Assembly: GCF_029258575.1 (NCBI RefSeq)
Contig: NZ_JARHYI010000026.1
Location: 1 to 41,471 of the forward strand
DNA length: 41,471 bases
DNA from: Brachyspira sp.
Lineage (GTDB): Bacteria; Spirochaetota; Brachyspiria; Brachyspirales; Brachyspiraceae
Reading direction: 5' to 3'
Part shown: piece by piece, positions 35,809 through 41,471 of the stretch
Numbering within the stretch: position 1 is the stretch's first letter
Layout: the number at the start of each line of letters is the position of its first letter
The notes under the pieces: model-generated
Told to the model about the DNA's origin: nothing
Seen by the model: only the letters and a program-made list of their open reading frames with translations
Database searches by the model: none
Position numbers and translations under genes: made by a program

Positions 35809-37662
35809 TCAAAAATAATTTTTTATTATTTCTTTTAATCCTTCTTTATCCAATTTATACATTTTCAAAAGTTCATTTCTACTTGCGGTTTCAAAAAATT
35901 TGTTAGGCAAAGCATGAAGTTTTATTTTTTTATATATTTCATTATCAGAAAGCAATTCTAATAAAGCACTTCCAATTCCACCGCTTTTCACACTCTCTTC
36001 AATAATTAAAATTTTATCAGCATTTTTTATCATATTTAATATAGTTTCTTTATCCAATGGCTTTAAAGTGGATAGATTTAATATAGCAGTATCTAAATTA
36101 ATCTCATCAACAGCATCAGCTATATCTATAAGTGTTTGTCCGTAACTTATTATAAGATTATTACTATTTCCAAAATCCCTTACGATATGAGCCTTACCAA
36201 TCTCAAAATTATCCGATACAAGATTTTCTCTTAATTCTCTTACGGAAGATTTATTATATCTTATAACTGTAGGTCCTTTGTATTCCAATGATTTTTGCAC
36301 CATATCTCTAAAATCTTTCTCACCAACAGGAGCCATAATTGTTATATTAGGGACAATTCTAAGAAAAGATACATCGAATACACCTTGATGAGTATCTCCA
36401 TCTTCAGGTACAAGACCAGCCCTATCTATCATAAGTTTAACATTAGCATTCATAATTCCAATATCATGTATTACCTGATCATATCCTCTTTGCAAGAATG
36501 TAGAATATAAAAATACAAAAGGTATTATGCCACTTTCAGAAAGCCCAACTGAAAAAGTTATAGCATGCTGTTCGGCTATACCTACATCAAAAAATCTGTC
36601 TTTAAAAAGTTTTGCATATTCGCTTAATCCAGTACCCGATTCCATAGCAGCAGTGATAGCTACAACATTTTTATTTTCTTCAGCAATCTTTATAATAGTT
36701 TCTCCTGCAATATTAGAAAAAGTTTTTGAAGAAGATTTATTTTTTAATTCTCCAGTTTCAATATCAAAAGGTGCTATACCATGAAATTTAGCTGGATTTT
36801 CTTCTGCTATTTTATATCCTTTACCTTTAATAGTATTTACTTGAACTAATCTAGGACCTCTTATAGATTGTACTTTTTGAAATATATCTATTAATTCTTC
36901 ATAACTATGACCATCTACAGGACCAAAATACTTAAATCCCATTTCTCTAAATGCAATACCCGGAGCTACAAAAGTTCTAATAGCACCTTTACCCCTATCT
37001 ATAAATTCATTAGCAATATCTCCGAAAGGCAAAGCAGAAACAAATCCTCTCACTTTTTCAGATGCCTCATGAACTAAATTATCATTTAATGTTGTATTAA
37101 GAAATTTAGATACCGCACCAATATTTTTTCCTATAGACATTTCATTATTATTTAAAACTATTATTATATCTCTTTCAGTATGAGCAATATTATTAATAGC
37201 TTCTAATGCCATACCGCCTGTCATAGCACCATCTCCAATTATAGCAATAACATCTCCCATCTCTCCCAAAAGTTCTTTGGAAACAGAAAGACCGTATGCA
37301 AAGGATAATGAAGTAGAAGCATGTCCAGTTTCTTCAATATCATGTTCAGACTCATTTCTCTTTGGAAAGCCTGATAATCCTCCATAAGTTCTTAAAGTAG
37401 AAAATTTATCTTTTCTTCCAGTAATAATTTTATGAGTGTATGCCTGATGACCTACATCAAATATAAAAGCATCTTTAGGAGAATTAAATAAATAATGAAG
37501 TACTAAAGTTAAATCTACTACTCCTAAATTACTTCCTAAATGTCCTCCTGTACTAGATACATTCTTTATCAAAAATTCTCTTATCTCAGAAGATAACAAT
37601 ATTAATTCTTCTACACTTAATTTTTTTAAATCTGATGGATTATTGATATTTTCTAAATACAT
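35809..37662 (-). CDS. dxs: 1-deoxy-D-xylulose-5-phosphate synthase
   Basis: This enzyme catalyses the first step of the MEP isoprenoid pathway, joining pyruvate and glyceraldehyde-3-phosphate with thiamine diphosphate. The 617-residue protein is full length: SSTGGHLGSNLGVVDLTL, HQAYTHKIITGR, the ThDP/Mg motif GDGAMTGGMALEAINN...NNNEMSI, FKYFGPVDGHS, FVDIGIAEQHA-like VGIAEQHAITFSVGL with the catalytic Glu, and DRAGLVPEDGDTHQGVFD. AAGG lies upstream of the ATG. It is a single gene convergent with the broken HD-GYP gene (3 bp apart) and divergent from the pyr operon. Confidence 0.97.
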   Translation of the reverse strand: MYLENINNPSDLKKLSVEELILLSSEIREFLIKNVSSTGGHLGSNLGVVDLTLVLHYLFNSPKDAFIFDVGHQAYTHKIITGRKDKFSTLRTYGGLSGFPKRNESEHDIEETGHASTSLSFAYGLSVSKELLGEMGDVIAIIGDGAMTGGMALEAINNIAHTERDIIIVLNNNEMSIGKNIGAVSKFLNTTLNDNLVHEASEKVRGFVSALPFGDIANEFIDRGKGAIRTFVAPGIAFREMGFKYFGPVDGHSYEELIDIFQKVQSIRGPRLVQVNTIKGKGYKIAEENPAKFHGIAPFDIETGELKNKSSSKTFSNIAGETIIKIAEENKNVVAITAAMESGTGLSEYAKLFKDRFFDVGIAEQHAITFSVGLSESGIIPFVFLYSTFLQRGYDQVIHDIGIMNANVKLMIDRAGLVPEDGDTHQGVFDVSFLRIVPNITIMAPVGEKDFRDMVQKSLEYKGPTVIRYNKSSVRELRENLVSDNFEIGKAHIVRDFGNSNNLIISYGQTLIDIADAVDEINLDTAILNLSTLKPLDKETILNMIKNADKILIIEESVKSGGIGSALLELLSDNEIYKKIKLHALPNKFFETASRNELLKMYKLDKEGLKEIIKNYF

Positions 37663-37755
37663 ATATAACCTTAAAATTAATTTAATGAATTAAAATTATA
37701 ACCATAAAACATTTTATTTCAATACATCAAAAATACACAAATTATAAATTTATAC

Positions 37756-37783
37756 TTGATTTTTTTATCTTATATGATATAAT
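37756..37783 (+). promoter_or_regulatory. pyrBC promoter with extended -10
   Basis: TTGATT (37756-37761), 16-bp spacer, TATAAT (37778-37783) preceded by TGA at the extended -10. The predicted transcript starts near 37790, leaving a leader of about 210 nt before pyrB. Confidence 0.8.
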
Positions 37784-37812
37784 CCATTCAATTTATTATA
37801 ATAGGATAAAGA

Positions 37813-37968
37813 ATGAAAAATATATTTTTTAAATACAAGATTATTTTTTATTTGCTACCCTATTTTGTTTATTTAAATTTTCGAATTTGGAATTTTTTAA
37901 AAATTTTAAGGAATAAAGTTGTTATCTTTAACAATTTTATTCCTTTTTTTTATGCTGAATTTCAATAA
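37813..37968 (+). CDS. Candidate pyrBC leader peptide (51 aa)
   Basis: An ATG with AGGA six bases upstream opens a 51-codon frame that ends in TAA at 37966-37968, 31 bp before pyrB. The peptide is strongly hydrophobic/aromatic (MKNIFFKYKIIFYLLPYF at the start), with Phe and Tyr codons written as TTT and TAT. Its RNA therefore has repeated U runs before the hairpin at 37908-37945, which lies wholly inside the frame. This is the arrangement of the E. coli pyrBI leader: a ribosome closely following RNA polymerase would prevent the hairpin. Whether the peptide itself has a role, or only its translation, cannot be told. It is short and could be chance, but the ribosome site and position argue against that. 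Confidence 0.65.
   Translation: MKNIFFKYKIIFYLLPYFVYLNFRIWNFLKILRNKVVIFNNFIPFFYAEFQ
37908..37951 (+). terminator. Attenuator (intrinsic terminator) in the pyrBC leader
   Basis: Bases 37908-37923 pair with 37930-37945 over 16 bp (one G-U, 6-nt loop ATCTTT), followed by a run of Ts ending at 37951. It lies between the promoter and pyrB on the same strand with no complete upstream gene, so it acts as a premature terminator. Confidence 0.88.
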
Positions 37969-37999
37969 AAACAATTAACTACTTTTTAAGGGAGCAACA

Positions 38000-39079
38000 A
38001 TGAGAAATTTTATATCTGTCAAAGAGTTATCAAAAGAAGAAATTATAGAGGTATTGGACATAGCTAAAAGGTTAGATAACACTGATAATAATGAGAGAAG
38101 AAAAATGATGGATGGAATGATAATGACAAGTATATTTTTTGAACCTTCCACAAGGACTAGATTATCATTCACATCTGCAGCTTATAAAATGGGATGTAAA
38201 GAATTAGGATTTGATAACCCAGATAAAAGCTCCATAAAAAAGGGAGAATCATTAAGAGATACTATTATTATGGTTTCAGCATATTCGGATATTATAGTTA
38301 TGCGTCATAATATAGACGGTGCTGCTAAATTTGCTGAAGAAGTTACAGATTGTCCTATCATAAATGCAGGAGACGGTTCTAATGAACATCCAAGTCAAAC
38401 TTTACTTGATTTATACACATTAAGAGAAGAATTAGGCGGTATAGAAAATAAAAAAGTGGCATTTGTGGGCGATACTAAATATGGAAGAACTGTTCATTCA
38501 TTAGCAAAAGCTTTAAAAAAGTTTAATGGAGCGTTTTATTTTATTTCTCCTGATCTTATACAAATACCTGATTATATATTAAAAGAATTAGATAAGTCTG
38601 GAATCAAATATAAAAAATTAAATAATTATGAAGAAATACTTAAAGATATAGATTGCTTATATATGACAAGAATACAAAAAGAAAGATTTGATGATATTAA
38701 TGAATATAAAAAAGTTAAAAATGCTTTTAATATATCAAGAGCAACCATAGAAGGCAAATGTAAAGATAATATGATAATAATGCACCCTCTTCCAAGAGTA
38801 GATGAAATCAATATAGATTTAGATGATACAAAATATGCTAAATATTTTATACAGGCTAAAAATGGAGTGCCTACTAGAATGGCTATGCTTGCCGTTGCTT
38901 CAGGAGTAATAGAATTAAAGTCCAAAAGAAAAGAAAAACCTTATCCTATAGTAGACAATAAAGAAATGCTTTGTACAAACACAAAATGCGTTACTCACTT
39001 TGAAGAAACAAAAAATAAAGTTATGAAAAGAAGTTACGGAGATTTTTGCTACTACTGTAATAGGGAAATAGGAAAATAA
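38000..39079 (+). CDS. pyrB: Aspartate carbamoyltransferase with C-terminal PyrI-type zinc domain
   Basis: This is the first committed step of pyrimidine synthesis, carbamoyl phosphate plus aspartate to carbamoylaspartate. The catalytic part (about 1-310) has FFEPSTRTRLSF, MRHNIDGAA, NAGDGSNEHPSQTLLDLY and MHPLPRVDEI, all intact. The chain is 359 residues, about 50 longer than a plain PyrB. The extra tail contains Cys325-x4-Cys330 in CTNTKCVTH and Cys350-x2-Cys353 in CYYC, matching the four zinc cysteines of the regulatory chain PyrI (CPNSNCISH...CKYC). The nucleotide-binding domain of PyrI is absent. AAGGGAG precedes the ATG. It is cotranscribed with pyrC (3 bp gap) behind an attenuator. Confidence 0.96.
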   Translation: MRNFISVKELSKEEIIEVLDIAKRLDNTDNNERRKMMDGMIMTSIFFEPSTRTRLSFTSAAYKMGCKELGFDNPDKSSIKKGESLRDTIIMVSAYSDIIVMRHNIDGAAKFAEEVTDCPIINAGDGSNEHPSQTLLDLYTLREELGGIENKKVAFVGDTKYGRTVHSLAKALKKFNGAFYFISPDLIQIPDYILKELDKSGIKYKKLNNYEEILKDIDCLYMTRIQKERFDDINEYKKVKNAFNISRATIEGKCKDNMIIMHPLPRVDEINIDLDDTKYAKYFIQAKNGVPTRMAMLAVASGVIELKSKRKEKPYPIVDNKEMLCTNTKCVTHFEETKNKVMKRSYGDFCYYCNREIGK

Positions 39080-39082
39080 ACT

Positions 39083-40312
39083 ATGATAATAAAAAATGCT
39101 AGAATAGCAAATAATGAAAAAGCAGTTACTATAATAATAGAAGATGAAAAAATAAAAAAAATAGATGAAGAAAATAATTTTGAAAAATATTTATCTTATG
39201 ATAATAATATAATAGATGCTAATTATAATTATGTTCTTGCTGGAATAATAGACCCTCATGTTCATATGAGAGATCCAGGACTTACACATAAAGAAGATTT
39301 TAGTTCTGGAAGCAAAGCATGTGTAAGAGGAGGTGTTACAGTATTTTTGGATATGCCTAATACTATACCGAATACTATTTCAAAAGAAAATCTAATTGAA
39401 AAAAAATCTATGATGATTGGAAAATCTTATGCAGATTATGGATTTCATTTCGGAGGAAGTAAGGCGGATAATAGTAATGATATAAAAAATATTGTCAATG
39501 AAGTGGCATCTACTAAAATTTTCTTTAATGCTTCTACAGGAAATATGCTTGTGGAAAATGATAAAATATTAGAAAAATTATTTGAAGTTTCAAAAATAGT
39601 TACTGTTCATGCAGAAGATAAAATGGTTGATAAAGCTATAAAAATTGCTAAAAATACAAATACACCATTATATTTATGTCATTTATCGCTTGAAAGTGAA
39701 ATCAACTCATTAAAAAAAGCAAAAGATTCTGGAATGGTAATTTATGGGGAAGTTACTACTCATCATTTATTTTTAAATATTGAAGATGTAAATAAAAATG
39801 ATAAGAATAAAATGCTGCTTAGAATGAAGCCTGAATTAAGAGAAAAACATAATAATAAAGCTTTATGGAATGCAATATTAGATGGTACAATAGATACTAT
39901 AGGAACAGATCATGCTCCTCATTTAATAAGTGAAAAATTAGAAAAACTTGTATTTGGAATTCCATCTGTTGAGCATTCTCTTGAATTAATGCTTAAAAAA
40001 GTTAAGGATAATACCATAGACTTAAAATTATTAACAAAAATAATGAGTGAAAATACTTCCAAAATATTCGGCATACAAAATAAGGGATTATTAAAAGAAA
40101 ATTATGATGCCGATTTAGTAATAGCAGATTTAAATGATAATTCAGAAATAGAAGAAAAAGATATAATCACTAAAGCAGGCTGGTCGCCTTATATTGGTTT
40201 TCAAAGAGGCGGAAAAGTTTTAACTACTATAGTACGCGGAAATATAGTTTATAATAATGGACAATTTACAGATTATCTTATAGGAAAGGAAATAAAATAT
40301 ATTAATAAATAA
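39083..40312 (+). CDS. pyrC: Dihydroorotase
   Basis: This zinc amidohydrolase cyclises carbamoylaspartate to dihydroorotate, the step after PyrB. The 409-residue type-I form has GIIDPHVHMRDPGLTHKEDF (His59, His61), GGVTVFLDMPNT, a later HAEDK, LCHLSLESE, GEVTTHHLFL and GTDHAPH with the catalytic Asp, and the closing small beta domain near LLKENYDADLVIADL. It is 3 bp downstream of pyrB, so translationally linked. No carAB, pyrD, pyrE or pyrF follow; the operon ends at the convergent methyltransferase gene. No clear terminator is seen in the 5-bp gap. Confidence 0.95.
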   Translation: MIIKNARIANNEKAVTIIIEDEKIKKIDEENNFEKYLSYDNNIIDANYNYVLAGIIDPHVHMRDPGLTHKEDFSSGSKACVRGGVTVFLDMPNTIPNTISKENLIEKKSMMIGKSYADYGFHFGGSKADNSNDIKNIVNEVASTKIFFNASTGNMLVENDKILEKLFEVSKIVTVHAEDKMVDKAIKIAKNTNTPLYLCHLSLESEINSLKKAKDSGMVIYGEVTTHHLFLNIEDVNKNDKNKMLLRMKPELREKHNNKALWNAILDGTIDTIGTDHAPHLISEKLEKLVFGIPSVEHSLELMLKKVKDNTIDLKLLTKIMSENTSKIFGIQNKGLLKENYDADLVIADLNDNSEIEEKDIITKAGWSPYIGFQRGGKVLTTIVRGNIVYNNGQFTDYLIGKEIKYINK

Positions 40313-40317
40313 ATATT

Positions 40318-41471
40318 TTATATTTTAAAAATATTATCATTAATAACCCTAATTTCCTCATCATTCAGCCCATACAAAGAATACACAATCTTATCAATCT
40401 CATCTTCCAAATCAGAAGTATTTTCGTTTTGTTTTTTAAGTTCTATAATTTTATCAGCGAGCTTAACTATTTTGTTTTTAGTTTTTGAATCAACTTCTGG
40501 GATAGGTAATATTACTATATACATAGCTAACATTCTAATAGCAGAACTACCTAGAGCAATATTATTTTTAGTAAAAAACCACCAATATAATTTTGAATTT
40601 AATAAACCTAATAATACTTTTAAATTATAATTTTCACTAGTTATCATATATGCATTATTAGATAAAAAACAGCTTTCTTCATCAAAAGTATATGAAGCTT
40701 CTTTACAAATTTCTTGATATATTATTTTAGGTTTTTCAAAATCCTCTATATATGTACAATTTCTCAAATTATATGGTGTTACACCTTTATCCTGTCTTTT
40801 TTCTAATTGTTTATAATATTTATCTAAATGTTTTTTTATAGCGGGATAATCATTAATATTTATGGGTTTTATGTTTTTTTCTTTTAAACCATTATGAGTA
40901 TTAATAAAATATAAATTACTAAAATTACATAAATATCTATTTATATCTCTACCTCTAACCAATTTTTTTATTAACTTTTTAGAATTTTTATCTTTTTTGA
41001 TAAGTTCATTTTTTGTATTTTCATCAATAATAAATGCATCATTAAGACCTGTTGTAATCCCTCTGTTAATATTAATGTTGTAATCTATTAAAGTTTTATT
41101 ATTTTTTATTTTATTAAAAATGCTCCTCTCTAAAGTGTTCATTATTACCCATTCTTTGCTTACATCACTTACTACTGTATTAAACTTTGCACTATTAAGC
41201 TCTTTCAAATTTCCTGAATAACTTACTCCGTCAAAAGAACGTTCTCCGCGTCTATATTTTTCTTTAGTTTTTGAATATAAAATTATGTTAACATCTACTG
41301 TAGCACTTTCAAATCTGCCAGCCCCTAAATCTATAATACGAAGTACATCGGCATTCTTATAAAAATATTCTCTAGTACTAGCACCATAACCTGCACGCAT
41401 CCATTTATTAGAAGTTATCAAGCTAGATACTCCGTCAGAACTAAGCAAACTCAAACATTTTTCATAGAACA
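40318..41471 (-). CDS. Restriction-modification type N6-adenine methyltransferase, C-terminal part (truncated by window edge)
   Basis: The frame stays open to the last base (FYEKC precedes the TTG at 41454), so the N-terminal and catalytic parts, including any NPPY motif, lie outside. Visible are SSDGVSSLITSNKWMRAGYG, typical of the end of an Eco57I/TaqI-like methyltransferase domain. A TaqI-C-type specificity region follows with LVRGRDINRY, TPYNLRNCTYIEDFEKPKIIYQEI, the SCFLSNNAYMIT block, LLGLLNSKLYWWFF and a C-terminal coiled segment (about 325-378) with LPIPEVDSKTKNKIVKLADKI. Such proteins are type IIG restriction-methylation enzymes or BREX/type-I-like methylases. Which one cannot be decided without the rest. 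Confidence 0.85.
   Translation of the reverse strand, partial: FYEKCLSLLSSDGVSSLITSNKWMRAGYGASTREYFYKNADVLRIIDLGAGRFESATVDVNIILYSKTKEKYRRGERSFDGVSYSGNLKELNSAKFNTVVSDVSKEWVIMNTLERSIFNKIKNNKTLIDYNININRGITTGLNDAFIIDENTKNELIKKDKNSKKLIKKLVRGRDINRYLCNFSNLYFINTHNGLKEKNIKPININDYPAIKKHLDKYYKQLEKRQDKGVTPYNLRNCTYIEDFEKPKIIYQEICKEASYTFDEESCFLSNNAYMITSENYNLKVLLGLLNSKLYWWFFTKNNIALGSSAIRMLAMYIVILPIPEVDSKTKNKIVKLADKIIELKKQNENTSDLEDEIDKIVYSLYGLNDEEIRVINDNIFKI

Noticed and set aside
37790-38000. PyrR-binding attenuator or a riboswitch in the pyrBC leader
   Set aside because: No PyrR-type anti-antiterminator motif or competing antiterminator pairing was evident; the leader is U-rich coding sequence with one dominant hairpin.
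1-41471. CRISPR arrays, insertion sequences, prophage genes or rRNA
   Set aside because: No regularly spaced repeats, transposase, integrase, phage structural genes or rRNA-like segments were seen.

Overview
The window is a strongly AT-rich stretch of bacterial chromosome whose gene content fits an anaerobic, host-associated spirochaete, most likely Brachyspira. This is an inference from AT richness, beta-barrel surface proteins next to cytoplasmic genes, SpII lipoproteins with short lipoboxes, a bifunctional AdhE, a single-chain PurL and a PyrB carrying PyrI-type zinc cysteines. No rRNA is present to prove it. Coding is dense and mostly monocistronic or in pairs. Ordinary stop codons (TAA/TGA) are used. 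Several promoters match TTGACA-16/17-TATAAT almost perfectly, often with an extended -10 TGn.

Layout: 0-4.5 kb holds the tail of a Gfo/Idh/MocA dehydrogenase, then a minus-strand run of an outer-membrane-like protein, a DUF454 membrane protein overlapping a YgbA-like (nitrous-oxide-stimulated promoter family) protein, a large beta-barrel candidate and a TPR-like secreted protein. 4.7-12.5 kb is central metabolism: glyA with a histone-like Lys-rich N-terminal extension, a PTS EIIA plus HAD phosphatase pair, nagB, deoB, and adhE behind an elaborate palindromic control region. 12.5-17 kb is a minus-strand membrane cluster: diadenylate cyclase cdaA and its YbbR/CdaR partner (4-base overlap), a NusG-domain-II protein and a Gx-type small transporter, followed upstream by an amidohydrolase lipoprotein. 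17.6-21.4 kb is purL.

21.5-29.5 kb is more accessory: a GmhB-like HAD phosphatase, an unknown membrane protein, an oligopeptide-binding lipoprotein and a SNF2-family helicase, interspersed with three decayed genes (a VOC/glyoxalase remnant at 17.0-17.4 kb, an unknown gene at 23.7-24.4 kb, a leucine-rich-repeat gene at 26.1-26.4 kb). 29.7-30.9 kb carries tRNA-Glu, tRNA-Lys and tRNA-Phe with clear promoters, and an RluA-family pseudouridine synthase. 31-37.7 kb holds a solitary GldG-like protein, radA, an HD-GYP-like gene split by an in-frame TGA, and dxs.

37.7-40.3 kb is the pyrimidine operon pyrB-pyrC. Its leader has a strong promoter, a good ribosome site, a U-rich 51-codon leader ORF, and inside that ORF a 16-bp hairpin followed by eight Ts. 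This is the architecture of UTP-sensitive, translation-coupled attenuation as in enterobacterial pyrBI, and I regard it as the most interesting feature of the window. The right edge enters the C-terminal part of a restriction-modification type adenine methyltransferase, whose remainder lies outside.
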